This document shows positions 23,871 to 35,934 of a stretch of 64,000 bases of DNA, piece after piece. How positions within the stretch are numbered: the first letter of the stretch is position 1; every line of letters starts with the position of its first letter. The notes under the pieces were generated by a model. That model had not been told where the DNA came from and searched no databases. It saw only the letters and a list, made by a program, of their open reading frames with translations. The stretch comes from Cephalopachus bancanus (taxonomy: Eukaryota > Chordata > Mammalia > Primates > Tarsiidae). The DNA lies in contig JAPVLO010000278.1 of the NCBI GenBank assembly GCA_027257055.1, positions 3,968,001-4,032,000 on the forward strand. Reading direction: 5' to 3'. The translations under genes and the position numbers were made by a program.

Positions 23871-25544
23871 ACTCTCTCAGAATCAACCTTTGTTCCTGTG
23901 ACTGGAGCCTGCTCCCGAACTAGGTTCATCAGGTACAAATTTAATATTCATTCCCCTTTAGGAGGAAAGGTACGGGGGGAGCATATCATTTGGAAGAAAA
24001 GTTAGGATAGGGAGGTTGAATCTCTTCTCAAGAGCCCATCCTTCCTGGAGAAAGGAGGATACCTGTATCTATCCATCCATCCATCCATCCATCCTTCCAT
24101 GTACCCATCCATCTATCTAAAATACCTTCCATGAAAAATAATGGAGGTTTGCTTCCATTTTCACCAACTTGCTCTTCCTGAATTTCCTGTCCCCCACCCA
24201 AGCCCCAAGGGTGTTGCAGCCCTAGGATGACAGTTTCTCCTCCCAGCCAACTTTCTCCTTGCCCTTACCCTTCTCCCACCAGGGCAGATGTCATGCACTG
24301 ATCTCCAGTGAGGATTGGCTAGGGTGTCCAAGGAACAAACACAGCCCCAAGCTTGGTGACCTCACCCATCCCTGAGGTTCCAGAAAAGGGACCAGGTCAG
24401 AGAGACTGAGATTCCTCATGTGTCAGCCTGACCATACATTTCTGGGTACAGAAATGCTACATACAACTCACACAAAAAGACCCGTTTCTCTCTCTCAACA
24501 GAGATGGACTTATTCTCAGATTGCAGAGCTCAGGAAATGGAAGCCATCTCCTTGTTATCAATGTAAAAATGAAGCTGAGCTATTTGTGATCTAAATCAAA
24601 ATAGAACTGTGTCTGGCAAACTCATTTTTCTCAGGCCCCGGCAGCTCCCCAAGATACATTGTCTACTGATGGGGAGAGAGAGACAATGGCAACTGCCAGA
24701 AGCCATTGATCACTTGTTTTATGTGCAGAATGAATCCTTAATCACTGTCGCTTCAGAAAGAAAGGGGAAATTGAGATGGATTCTCAAGTGCCAAAGGCAG
24801 AGAGCTTGGTAATTGTAGCTCTTTCATTAAAAACTTTGGAGCATAATAACTTCACCAGTGGTTGTTCATCCCCGCCTTGGAGAGCACAGACCATCTTGGC
24901 TGTCGCTATGGGGGAGCGATAAAGATCCCTGAAAGTCACATGGCCTCTCTCCTCTTTGTGAGCTTGGGGGGGGGTGAGAAATCTTCTATATCACCTAGGG
25001 CTGGACAGCTTAGCCTGCATTTGAGCACCTGCCAGCTGGACCCAACCTTCCTCTCCAACCCTATCGCTTACCGAGTCTCAGTTTCTTATTTGTAAATGGG
25101 AACTCTGCACTTCCTCACTCACCCTGTGCTATTTTATTCTCTGCCCCACTTCTTAAACTAGTTCTTCTCCTGGCAGTGACATTTGTTTATGTGTTCATTC
25201 ATTTTGCAAATATTTATCAACAGCATATTACGCGTGTGATGGTTAGCAAGAAGACTTGTGGTTCCTGCCCCCTGGGATTCTTGGCCCACAGCATGCACTC
25301 TCAGTAAGGGGCAATAGTACCTCCTTGGCTCTGGAGGAACAAAACTCTTACTATGTTCATGCATAAAACACAGAGATACATGCAGGACATAAACAAATAT
25401 GCAGCATGGTGGTCTGGGAGGGAAAGATGTCGAAAAAGTCTCCATCTCCACGGTGGAAGCTTTTCAGTCTTCTTAATAAACCCTACTTTCCCCCAAAAAA
25501 TAGCATTTGTCTATACTGGCTTAGTGGGACTATTTCCCCCTCTG
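23871..25544. other. Unassigned, likely unique sequence
   Basis: Contains a MIR scrap at 25,070-25,105 ('accgagtctcagtttcttat') and an L2-like reverse end at 25,185-25,215 ('ttcattcattttgcaaatat'). G run at 24,967-24,975. No gene seen. Confidence 0.4.
24067..24119. repeat. (ATCC)n microsatellite
   Basis: About twelve ATCC/ATCT units with a few interruptions. Confidence 0.9.
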
Positions 25545-25845
25545 CAACTGCCTCATTCTTTAAAACTCAATATATGCCCACTCCTCCAAGAAGTCTTCCC
25601 TTATCCCCCGTTGTTCTTTGCTCCCATGATGACTTCTACACAGCTAGTTGACAACACTCATCTTTGAACTTCTGTCCATGGCTCTGATCTCTCACTCTGT
25701 CTCCTAAATTAATCTGTAGACTGCTTTTAGGCAAGGCTCATATCTTTAGTCTATTTTAAACCCTTGGGACCTAGCAAGGTAACTGGCATCTAGTAGGTAT
25801 TCAATAAATATTGAATTCATGAATGAATAAATGAATAAACATTGA
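25545..25845 (+). mobile_element. L2 LINE 3' end, sense
   Basis: 'ccaagaagtcttcccttatc' near 25,587, then the L2 terminal phrases 'gcatctagtaggtattcaat' near 25,788 and repeated 'gaatgaataaat'. The following mariner element inserted just past the tail. Confidence 0.7.
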
Positions 25846-25851
25846 TACATA

Positions 25852-26427
25852 TACAAGGAGGGACCCCTCCAAAAGAAACAAAATTTATTTATAAAAACTG
25901 TATATTTAGTCTTACATGTTTAAAGTTCAAAGTACTCTCCATTTGATGCAATACACCTATCAAGATGCTTTTTCCACTGCTCAAAACAGCTTGAACTTGT
26001 TGGTTTTGATGCCTTTTAGTGCTTCTGCTGTTTTTTGTTTCACCTCTTCAACATCAGCAAAATGTTTCTCTTTGAGGACTTTTTTCATGCAAGGAAACAA
26101 CAAAAAAAAAGTCACGAGGTAAGGAGAGGTGAAATGAACAAGGAGGGTGGGACATAGGAGTCATGCCATTTTTGGTCAAAAACTTCTGAACCCTCAGTGC
26201 AGTGTGGGTAGGTGTGTGCTTGTAAATCACCCACCGTGAAATCGGCAAATGCATTGAAAGTCTCCAAAATAATAAAATTTACTGGAGCTGAACGCATCCT
26301 CTCACAACAAAACTGGCTGGTCCACTGATGCTGTAGGATTCCTAGAACACCTATCCAGCAAGGAAAGCTGGTACTACATAGAGCCACCCTCCAAAAAGTA
26401 ATTCCAGGGTTTTTTGGGTTCCCCTTA
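25852..26427 (-). mobile_element. Mariner element, internally deleted (copy 1)
   Basis: A 576-base element bounded by TA at both ends. The 5' terminus (at 26,427, minus strand) reads TAAGGGGAACCCAAAAAACC, close to copy 2. On the minus strand it encodes only the C-terminal part of a mariner transposase: a degenerate third-catalytic-Asp region, then 'AEALKGIK' and 'CIASNGEYF'-like segments with frameshifts. The N-terminal DNA-binding part and the first two catalytic Asp regions are missing. A full-length mariner is about 1.3 kb. Confidence 0.75.
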
Positions 26428-26464
26428 TTTCATTTTGCTGTTCCTAGGGTGAAGAAAGGAGGAG

Positions 26465-26620
26465 CTAAGAAAACTAACATTTACTGAGACCGACTGTGTA
26501 CCAGGCACCGAGACAGTGTGTGGCATGGTCTACCTCACTCCCATATTCACCAGAGCCCCAGAGACACCAGGGCAGAAACTGTTACCTCTGGGGAAACAAG
26601 GTTTAAACTGGATCCAGGGC
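26465..26620 (-). mobile_element. MIR SINE, antisense
   Basis: 'actaacatttactgagaccg' near 26,473 and 'taccaggcaccgagaca' near 26,498, the reverse of the MIR 3' end, with core similarity to about 26,620. Confidence 0.6.
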
Positions 26621-28504
26621 AATGGTGTGTGGAAGACAACTGCTGTGGCTCACCAGGGCCTATTAAATTTGGGGGAATTTTTCAAGCCTGTTGGTAAACC
26701 ATTGACAGTTCTAAATCGGCAATGATGGGAAGATTTATACCATGAAAATTGGCAGACATTACAAATCAGGGCTTTTATTTGCCCCCCCTCTGAGAACCAG
26801 CTTACCAACATGTCACTAGTCCCAGGCCTGGCAAGTAGCAGCCAGGAAGGCATACAGTATTTTGTTTATTTGTTTTGTTTTGTTTTTATTGTGCCATGCT
26901 GCCTCCCTGTCAGTGGCAGGGGGCCATAGTGGGATATCTTTGCATTGTGAGACTTTACCCAGGATCTCACCTAATACCCCCTTTCTTTCATTAAAATAGA
27001 TTCCCTGGCCCTTTCGTTAATTAATGTGAGGAAGTGAACAAAGAAGGCCCTTGAAAATTATCCTCTTGGAGACTTGGGAGTCATCACTATTTTTTAGGAG
27101 GCGCAGAGAGGGTGGAGGGCAGGTTTCAGGACCTGCCTCAAAATTAACATCCCAAAGTCCAGAGTCCAGTGACTACCCCCAAAGCCTTTCGGTTTCCATC
27201 ACAGAGAGCCTTGCAGAAGCTCTGCCAAGACACTGCACTTACTCATTTGCCCATCTCTCTTGAGAGTACAGGTTGAATTACAGCAGGGACCAAGGTTTTG
27301 GGCTTGGGTTTTTTTGTTTTCTTAAACCACTACATCCGTCACTAGAATGCAGCCCAATGCCTGGCCCATAGTTTGTACTCAGTAGTTGCACGTGCTGGAT
27401 GAAATTAGCACCCCCCCCCAACCCAGATGCAGCTCATCAGGGTACCCGTCCCATTCCAAATCCAGGTATCCAAGCAATGGCCCCAGTAAATTTTAACCAA
27501 CTGAGTTAACCATACAACTCAAACAACTCTCCTAATTCCTTACCCTTTTGTATTTCCCATAAGATTCAGATAAAATTTTAAATGCCTTGAGGTGCTCTGG
27601 CTGTATGTTCTAAATGCTAAACGTCTTATTAGACAAAGGAGTTTAAGGCCGACTCCTCTGGAATACAGATCTGCTCAGAGGAGCGTCAGCAGTAGCTAGT
27701 GTTTTGCCACATCACAGTATCATTAGCAACCAGACAGAGTTATTCAGCACATACCTTCTAGTGTCGAGTCTCCATTTTCTAACTGCTTGACAAGCCAGGG
27801 AAGAAAAATAAAGGAGGCTTCTGGCACACCAGGTTTTCTCTCACATTAGGTTCTGTGATGGGATCCCTGATTTAAGATCAGGATTCAATTGAGAAGCTGT
27901 GCTGATAGCACAATAAATAATAGGGACCCATCAAGCCTGAATTGGTGTGCTGTGTAGCCCAGGACCATGCACTGTGTCATTATTTATAATCAAGTAAATA
28001 CTTATTTTGGTTTCCAGCAAAGGGCATCCTGGAGAGAATTAATATTGAAAAGGAAGAGGAAAAGGCCTGTGGGGGAGAAAGTGTTCGTCCTTGTTGGGGG
28101 ATAAGAGTCAACAGGTAAAAATATTTTCAGATGACGTGTTCAAAATAGTTATAAGGGACAAGGAATGTTTGTTTTTCCTGGCTGCTTTTGCCATGATCTC
28201 GACCAAGGTCCTCTTGCCATTGACATTAGGAAAAGAAGAATAAAAAGGATTCCTCATTGACAGTGATCAAATAGCCTATTTTTTTTAAGCAACATTCCAA
28301 AGAATAGTCTTTGAAATAAAGATTATTCATTTCATTATGCCATAATACAATTTATTTCTGTACTTTGTCAGACTTTTCATATCAATCAATTCATAAATCA
28401 GAAGAAAACAATCCGCATTGAACCAGCAACCACAATTTTTAAAAATACTATACAAACTCAGTGTAGTTCTTCACCCTTTGTCCTCCCTGGTCCCATTTTA
28501 AGTC
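26621..28504. other. Unassigned, likely unique; possible conserved non-coding DNA at 27,600-28,420
   Basis: A short L2/MIR-type end lies at 27,330-27,410 ('ctggcccatagtttgtactc'). C run at 27,411-27,419. The part from 27,600 to 28,420 is repeat-free by eye and A+T-rich with AATTA/ATTTA words. No gene seen. Confidence 0.4.
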
Positions 28505-28650
28505 TGTGTAATATTCTATGGGGGTACCCTGAGAAAGATTCGCAGATGCAGAGACTGGGGCACAGAGAGAGTAAGGAAGTTGCCGGAGGCCCCACGGCCA
28601 GCAAGCACTGGGGCTGGGCTTGCATCTCAAGGCCACCACCTTCCAGCACA
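28505..28650 (-). mobile_element. MIR SINE, antisense
   Basis: 'gcagagactggggcacagag' near 28,549 and 'gccggaggccccacggccag' near 28,582, the reverse of the MIR core ('gaaactgaggctcagagag'). Confidence 0.6.
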
Positions 28651-28816
28651 TGGCTTCTACCGTCTCACCACCTGGCCCCCTGCCTCACTTTACCCACACA
28701 CTTGAAACCCTTGAGGCCCTCCAGCCCCACTTCCTGCAACACCAGAGCTGCTCTGAAAAGCAGAACCAAGGGAAATACCCTTTCCCTCTTCTTCATACGG
28801 GGTCTTGCATTTTCTT

Positions 28817-29105
28817 TTCTTTTTCTTAAGTTGGAATCTCACTCTGTCGCCCAGACTGGAGTGCAGTGGCTGCTCCCGGCCACCCCAGCCTCGACCTGCT
28901 GGGCTCCAGCGATCCTTCCGCCTCCGCCTTCCAAGTAGCTGGAACTACAGGCACGCGCTACCACGCCCGGCAAATTTTTGATTTATTGTAGAGATGAGGT
29001 CTCGCCAAGTTGCCCAGGCGGGTCGTGAACCCGGGGGCTCAGGCTGTCCACTCACCTCAGCCTCCCAAAGTGCTGGGACTACAGGCTGAGCCACCGAGCC
29101 CGGCC
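28817..29105 (-). mobile_element. Full-length Alu, hairpin-bearing subfamily, antisense
   Basis: Runs from 'gttggaatctcactctgtcg' to 'gagccaccgagcccggcc'. The 17-base target duplication 'gggtcttgcattttctt' is present at 28,800-28,816 and again at 29,106-29,122 without mismatch. The hairpin reads GTGGCTGCTCCCGGCCAC, with one arm mutated. Confidence 0.92.
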
Positions 29106-29122
29106 GGGTCTTGCATTTTCTT

Positions 29123-29861
29123 GGAAGCCCGAAGCTATGTTCCCCTTGGGTGGAACCAAGACCCATCCTGAGTGGTCAGTCATAGGCTTGGGTGGGGAAG
29201 ACGTCCCCTGCAATGAAAGCACAGTTCTGATTGGCAAGGAGAGATCCACTCGACTACTCCCACCACCCTCACCACCCTCTAAAACAGCTACACCGAAGAT
29301 AAGGGACTCACAAGTCCATACGGGAAGTAGAATCGGTGTTAAAAGAAAATCTTTAGATGGATTAAATTTAACAGAATGTAATTGAACAGGAGTCACAAAG
29401 CCCTCAGAAGTAGAAGAGGTCCAGAGAGCTCTGCCCAGCCAGGTGGGTAGTTGACATTCTTGGATGGAAAAGAGAATTGGGTGCAGAGACAGTCCATTGG
29501 TTGTCGCTCAGCCTTATTTGAATATGGCCTGATCAGTTGGCCATCTGCGACTAACTACTGTAGCTCAGCTGTTGTGATTGGCTGAGACTCAGCTATTTGC
29601 TAAAAAATTACACTCCCAGTGTGGTTTCAGCAAGTTTATGTACTAAGTTAGGTTGCAGTTGCTAGGCATAAGGACTCAAAGCACGGAAGCATTCTCAGAC
29701 CAAATTTGGTCTAAGGTAGCAACAGACAAGGAAGACAAAGCTCACAGGTGTGAAGAAATTTGCCCAAGGTCACACAGTAAATGGCAGAGTCAGGGCTCAA
29801 AACCACATCTTGGATGCCAAGCTTCTTTGTTTTTCTGCAATAATAAAAAGTCTCTGCATCA
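29123..29861. other. Mostly unassigned; possible old LTR or repeat at 29,470-29,700
   Basis: The patch 29,490-29,600 has CCAAT-type boxes in reverse ('tccattggttg', 'gtgattggctgag') and reads like a decayed promoter-bearing repeat. I cannot name it. No gene seen. Confidence 0.3.
29725..29830 (-). mobile_element. MIR SINE fragment, antisense
   Basis: 'gaagaaatttgcccaaggtc' near 29,752, then 'acacagtaaatggcagagtc', a clear reverse MIR core. Confidence 0.75.
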
Positions 29862-30160
<299 letters not shown>

Positions 30161-30184
30161 AAGTCAGCGTGGGCGATTTATAGT

Positions 30185-30320
30185 CTCAAGGTGCTGATTC
30201 TCTATACCTCGTTGGTAAGAAAGATCGAACTTTAGAGTTAAAGAGCTCTGGTTCAGAGATTTGGGGAAGTTCCTCGGTCTCTCTGGGTCTCAATTCTTGT
30301 ATCTCTTCAAGGAAGCAGAA
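30185..30320 (+). mobile_element. MIR SINE fragment, sense
   Basis: 'cagagatttggggaagttcc' near 30,255 and 'ggtctctctgggtctcaatt' near 30,275 follow the MIR core and 3' arm. Confidence 0.6.
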
Positions 30321-31244
30321 ACAGCCACCTGCCAGGAGCGTGCCCAGAGACAACACCCTTGACCCCTCGCAGCGGCGTGTATGGGCACAATGGTTGGGGT
30401 GCCATGTGTGATACACCATTTCCCTCCCATCCTCTCTTCCTCTGGAGATTCTGGGTCGAGCCAGTGTGACTCAGCCTGTGAGAGGAGGAGTGGACACCTG
30501 CAGGTCCTACCTACCTTCACAAGGCTCCTTCTGAGGGGAGCCTCGTTCAGCTCTGATAAGGGACTGATCCTCGGCAGGAAGATCACAGCCAGCAGCCGCT
30601 TCTATAACCAAGGAAAGAAAATGAGGGAGCTCGAGCCAAGTCGACATAGGACAAAGGGGCTGGATATGTAGCTGGCTGTCGCTTGGGGCCTAATTATCCA
30701 GCAGTCAAAGCCCTGGTGACATCTGAGATTCCTATCAACCCTGAAATACCCTCGGATGCTGTCCAAGTTGGAGTTATCTATCTAGGCATCCAAATTAAGC
30801 AAGGCACGAGGTGCTATGGTGGCCTCCAGGGGCCATTCCTAGCACCAGCCCACTAAATCTCTGGCTCTTAAAGATACTGCAGAGTTGGGCCTGCAGCAGA
30901 GGGGTTGCATCAAGCAGGAAAGAGGCAGAAACACAAAACAGGGTCCCAGAGGACATCCAATAAACAGGTCGAGAAAATGAGGCAAGCAGAGGAAAGTGCC
31001 CACTAAATATCACACAGCTGAAAAGTGGCAAAGCTGGTGCCCAATCCGAGGTCTGGCCTCTCCACCTTCCTTTCCCCACATACCTCTTGCCCTGTTCTTG
31101 AAACTGGTGCTGAGATCCAGCCATGGGCAGAGATCCATCTCCCACCAACCCATCCCGGAAGCCCTTGCCAGATTTGTGGTCCCAAAGATTCACTTTCACC
31201 CTGCCATTATTTGCCCAACACTTCCAAAAGCTCATTCATGAACT
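30321..31244. other. Mostly unassigned; MIR scrap at 30,965-31,060
   Basis: 'atcacacagctgaaaagtgg' near 31,008 is a reverse MIR core. Open frames of up to 146 codons on opposite strands overlap here; none resembles a family. Confidence 0.4.
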
Positions 31245-32025
31245 GCTTGCTGTGAAATGAATGTTTAAGATGTGTATGTTGAAGCCCCCCTCCTCAGGGT
31301 GATAGTATTTGGAGATGGGGCCCTTAGGGCGTAAGTAGGTTTGGATGAGGTCAGGAGGGCAGAGCCATGATATGGTCTGGATCTTCGTGCTTTCCAAATC
31401 TCACGTTGATCTGTGATCCCCAACATGTGAGGTGGGGTCTCTGGGAGCTACTGGGGTCAGTGGGGTCAGATCTCTCAAAAATGGCTTGGTGTGGTTCTTG
31501 CACTGATGCGTGAATTCTCACTGTTCGTGCACTTGAGAGTCGGTGGTTTAACAGAGGAGCCCAGCACCTCCTCTCTCTTGCTTCTGCTCTGGCCACATGA
31601 CACTCCTGTTCCCCTTTCACAGTCCACCATGACTGTGAGCTTCCTGAGGCCTCATGGAAGCAGATTTCAGCATTCTGCTTCTTGTACAGTCTGTAGAACC
31701 ATGAGCCAAATATAACTGTTTCCTTACTGAATGACCTAGCTTCACATGCAGACTCTACACACCCCCATAATGGGATTGGTGTCCTTATGAGGGGATGAAG
31801 AAACCAGAACGCACTCTGGCTCTCGCTCTCGCTCTGCCATGTGAGGATACACCGAGAAGACAGCTGTCTGCAAACCAGGAACAGAGCCGCACCATGCCCC
31901 CCACATCTGGCACCTGATCTCAGGCTTCCAGCCTCCAGAACAATGGGAAATAAATGTTTGTTCCTTAAGCCACCAAGTCTATGACCATGTGTTATAGCAG
32001 TCTGAACTGACTAAGACACTACTTA
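31245..32025 (+). mobile_element. MaLR LTR (MLT1-like), split by a second LTR
   Basis: The left piece (to 31,367) has 'atgttgaagcccccctcct' and 'ggtgatagtatttggagatg'. The right piece (from about 31,761) has 'atgggattggtgtccttatg', 'gccatgtgaggatacaccga' and the 'taagccaccaagtctatgac ... ctaagaca' ending. The MST-like LTR at 31,368 sits between. Ancient ERVL-MaLR solo LTR with no coding capacity. Confidence 0.75.
31368..31760 (+). mobile_element. MaLR LTR (MST/THE1-like), nested
   Basis: Starts TGATATGGTCTGGATCTTCG at 31,368, the usual MST/THE1 start. It has a 'gctctggccacatgac' segment and 'ccaccatgactgtgagcttc' near 31,625. The 3' end is worn. Its position inside another LTR fixes the order of insertion. 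Confidence 0.7.
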
Positions 32026-32124
32026 ACAGAGAACAAAATGTATAGTCGAGCATTCAGGGCTGTCCTTTGGTGAGGCATGATCCAGCCTTTCAGTCCTATT
32101 CATGCTTTCAGTTCATTCCCACTC

Positions 32125-33575
32125 GTTCACTCATTCATTCAATAAATATTTATTGACGCCAGGCACGGAGGATAAAACCATCAGGAACACAACTTTTTCT
32201 GTCTTTGAAAAGCACCTAATTTAGTGCAAGAGACAGCCCATACACTGATAACTATAATGTATTAAGGGCAGGGAAACGGATATTTACAAGGAAATATGAG
32301 AACCTAGAGAAAGAATCCAATATAGAGCCAGTACAAAGAGCGAGCTTACATTTCGAGACATCTTCCAGAAAGACGGATGCCTGAGTTGAATTTTAAGGTG
32401 GACACGGGCCATTTCACAGGGAAGGGTATCAGGGCAGCAGGAGAGGGTACCTGAGTAAGAGAAAGGCATGAATTTAGAATTTAAAGTCCAGGTGGGCAGC
32501 TGCCATATTCTTTTTCACCTCTGTATTCCTGGTGACTCTAAAGTGAAAGAAATGGGTACTTAGTTAGTGGTCACTGGGTAAATGAATGACCCATGCAGGG
32601 AACTTCAGGAAATTTCATGTTGCTGGGACACCAAAGAGTAGAATGGGTGGGCAGGCCATGGGCAAGATGGGAAGAAGTGTGAAAGGTTAGTCTGTGAAGG
32701 GCTGTGTGTGTTGTACAAAAAAGTTGAAACTTGACCATATAGGTCAACAATTCTTGAAGTCTGCAGCCTCCCAAGTCCAGTATCCTCTCCCCTGAAACTG
32801 CAAGGAAAGTTCTGTGCATAAATTCAGGTTTCATCGGATTCTAAGGAGAATTCATGACCCAAACAGTCTAAAGGTAACTGGGATCAGGGTTGAAACATAT
32901 TTGAAGACAGTAACCCAAAGAGGACCAGTGTACAACTCATCATGTAGGTGGAGCCCACTGAGGTGTGTGAATAGAATCCTAGGCTGTCTTTTCACTACCC
33001 TATCCCTGGCACTCATTGCTAGGCTTGGCACAGATGGTGTTCAATAGGGAAAGAATGACAGCTGTGTGGAGGCTGAGCTTGTAGGGACCAAGCTGGAAGC
33101 GAGAAAAGTTAGAAGGCTGTTGGAGAGAGCCTGAACTGGACTGAGTGGGGGTGGGGTGCTGGTGGTTGGTATCGAATGACCATGATTTCATATTTGAGTA
33201 ATCTTTGGAGCTAAAATTAATAAGACTTGACAGCTTAATGAATATGAGAGGTGGGGTTGGGAAAAGAGGCCAAGGATGGATCTCTGTTTTTGAGCTTGAC
33301 AGCCTAACTAAGAGGTGGGGTTACCCATGAAAATAGCAGAAGCAGCATGCTAGGAGTCGGTGGCGGTTAGTTCTGGCAGGCTATGGCGGGCAAGAGGGAG
33401 CTGCTGCTAGACAGGGGTACCTGAGACTGAAGCTTGAAGGCGAGACTGGAGCTGGAGACAGAGATGTGGGAATCAGGCACATAAAACTGTTGAATCCAAC
33501 AAAGTGGGGGATGAAGATATCAAGAGGGGGTCTCAAGATAAAGGATGGACATTTTCAGATGGGGAGGACCTCTTC
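32125..33575 (-). mobile_element. Long L2 LINE fragment, antisense
   Basis: Starts with the reverse L2 3' end ('ttcattcaataaatatttat' near 32,134) and continues for about 1.4 kb through 3' UTR and reverse-transcriptase-proximal sequence ('ggagacagagatgtgggaat' near 33,455). Highly diverged. Confidence 0.65.
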
Positions 33576-33579
33576 TTAT

Positions 33580-33690
33580 TATCTTTCTTTCTCCTACTAG
33601 ACTATGAATTCTTTGAAGGCAGGGATTATAGTTCATGCTTTTTAGTCCCATCTCCCCTAGTACCTAGTATAATCTGCTCAGAAAACTTGA
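33580..33690 (+). mobile_element. L2 LINE 3' fragment, sense
   Basis: 'ctttgaaggcagggattata' near 33,612, then 'ctagtacctagtataatctg', the sense 3' part of L2. It faces the antisense L2 that follows. Confidence 0.55.
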
Positions 33691-33694
33691 GTGG

Positions 33695-34575
33695 TCATCC
33701 ATTCATTCATCTATCCCTTCATCCATTCAATATTAATTGCGCATCTACTATATGCCAGGCACCATTCTAGGCATTTGGGCTAACTTAGGAAACAAAATAG
33801 ACAAATGTCTCTGCCCCTGTGGTACTGAATTATAGTGGCAACAGACAAGCAATAGCTATAAAAAATACGAGGGGGAACTCAGAAAACCTGTAATTACCTT
33901 CTGGAGGGTGAGCTCCTTGTAGCACAGGCTTCCCCTGCCATCGGTATCAGTGGACCACCTAGTGTTGTTGTGAGAGGCTGCATTCAGCTTCAGTGAATTA
34001 TTTTAGGAGGTTCTTTCAATGTGTGTGCCCAGTTCATGATGGGTGATTTATGAGCGCACCTGCTGACATCATGTGGAATGTTCAGGAGTTTTTGACCAAA
34101 AACGGCACAGCCCTGTGCCCTACCCTTCTTATTTACCTGGTCTCAGCCCAAGTGATTTTTTTTGTTTACCCTGATGAAAACAGTCCTCAAAGGGAAACGT
34201 TTTTCCAATGTGGAAGAGGTGAAATAAAAAACAGCAGAAGCACTAAAAGGCATCAAAATTGACAAGTTCAAAATCTGTTTTGAGTGGAGGCAAAAGTGTC
34301 TCATTAGGTGTATTGCATCAAATGGAGAGGACTTTGAAAGTGACAGAAGTTTAAACATGTAAAAAGAAATATACAGTTCCTTGCCCCCCTCCATATGTAA
34401 AGAGCACTGTAGACAGGAGGTGGTGAGTGCTATTAAAGCAATAAATAAAGTAGGGGGTGGAGCACATTGAGAGTGGGAGCAGCAGGCGTCACCGAGATGG
34501 TAAGACTTGGGCAAAGGCCTGATGGGAGTGAAGGAGTTTCCCTGGTTGGTATCTTGGGGAAAAGTACCCTAGAGA
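33695..34575 (-). mobile_element. L2 LINE fragment, antisense, split by mariner copy 2
   Basis: Left part 33,695-33,865 ('tactatatgccaggcaccat' near 33,749). Right part 34,396-34,575 ('gggcaaaggcctgatgggag' near 34,511). Joining across the mariner restores the L2 order. Confidence 0.6.
33866..34395 (+). mobile_element. Mariner element, internally deleted (copy 2)
   Basis: A 530-base element with TA at 33,866-33,867 and 34,394-34,395. Ends are TACGAGGGGGAACTCAGAAA and, reversed, TATGGAGGGGGGCAAGG. It encodes the C-terminal mariner transposase remnant: 'VQEFLTKNG' near 34,080, a third-Asp segment around 34,150 ('agtgattttttttgtttacc'), then 'VEEVK' and 'CIASNGEDFE'-like segments with stops and frameshifts. 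Colinear with copy 1 over its whole length. Confidence 0.78.
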
Positions 34576-35934
34576 GATGTAGGGTAACCAACTGCTTCTG
34601 TTTACCCAGGGTTGAGGGATCTCCTAGGATGTCAGACTTTCAGCCCAAAAACCAGGACTGAAACAAGACATCCAACACTAAAGCCCGAGAAAGGAAGGTC
34701 AACGGAGGACACAGGGCAGGGAAGTGGCCAGAAGAGTGTGGGTGATGGGAGGGAAAGTGCAACACAGACCACTCCGCTCGGCACCATCTCTGCATTCCGC
34801 GTTTGTTCAGCCCCTCCTGTGTGTCAGGTAGGTGTCCTGAGCACAGAGAGTAGATATACCCATCAAAGAGGAAACAAGGCAGCATTCACAGAAAGGAGGA
34901 CAGTAGTGACTCCAGGCCAACCTGCTCATCCTTCACAGCAACTTCCAGTTGTGTCTTCCTCCCTGAGCGGCAGCCCTCAGTGACCCATCCTACTCCCTGG
35001 GCTTCCCACAGCAGCGACTGCCTCGTGAGCTGCCTGTCCCCAGAGGCCCCTTGGGAAAGAAAATCCAGCCTGGCCCAAAGACACAGCAGGACCAAAACTG
35101 TCATAAAATCATCCCCACCCACCCCGCTGCCCTGACACACTCCATTCTGCCCTGTTACTCTTGGCCTTTGGAGAAAGAAGATGCCTCCCTACCTGAGGTC
35201 TCCAGACACTTGGTGACCCATTAAGATGATAACGAGGAGGGTCTCTTCTAAAGTGTTCAAGGTTTCAAGAAAGCCCCAGAAATAATACCCACGGATTATC
35301 TTCTGCTCCATAAAATACAAAGATGTATATCTAGACTAGATTCCTAACTAGTTAATGAAGTTTGCCCCCTTCAGAAACACTTCGTGGAGCATGGAACCGG
35401 AAGGCGGTCCCCTGTGTCTGCAGATTAGGAAATTCTAAGTTAAAACTTCAGCTAAAAGTAAAAGCATGTTATCTAAGAAAAGCAATTGCATTCAGCTATC
35501 ACCATTATTTAATACTTGAGTGTAAATTAGCTGGTGAGATTAGCTATTCACAAATCAGAGATTCGAGTGGGCCAGGAAGGGGGAGAGAAGGTAACAGAGG
35601 AGACTGGAAAGAGCCAGGACAGTCCTACACAGGGAACTGGAGAGAAAGAACCTGAGGGAAAATGCCCTAAACACAACCCCACAGGCCACAGGGCACTGCT
35701 ACATCATCTACTTCACTTGTCCTCACGACCCGGGACAGTGCGGTATAATTATCCTCCAAGACCCAGAACAACACGGCAGGAAAATGCACAATTAAGTCAG
35801 GTACGGGGGATATATGGCCCTGTGCAGCTGTCAGTGGGGACTGATGTTGGTCAAGGATTTGGGAAGAGGAGGTCTGCCGGGCCCCCCGGATGCAGGAGGT
35901 CAGGAACCCTCTTGTAAGAAGCATCTTCTCTCCC
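34576..35934. other. Unassigned, likely unique sequence
   Basis: A weak L2/MIR-like patch lies near 34,800-34,850 and another near 35,690-35,780. Overlapping open frames of up to 127 codons have no family resemblance. Confidence 0.4.
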
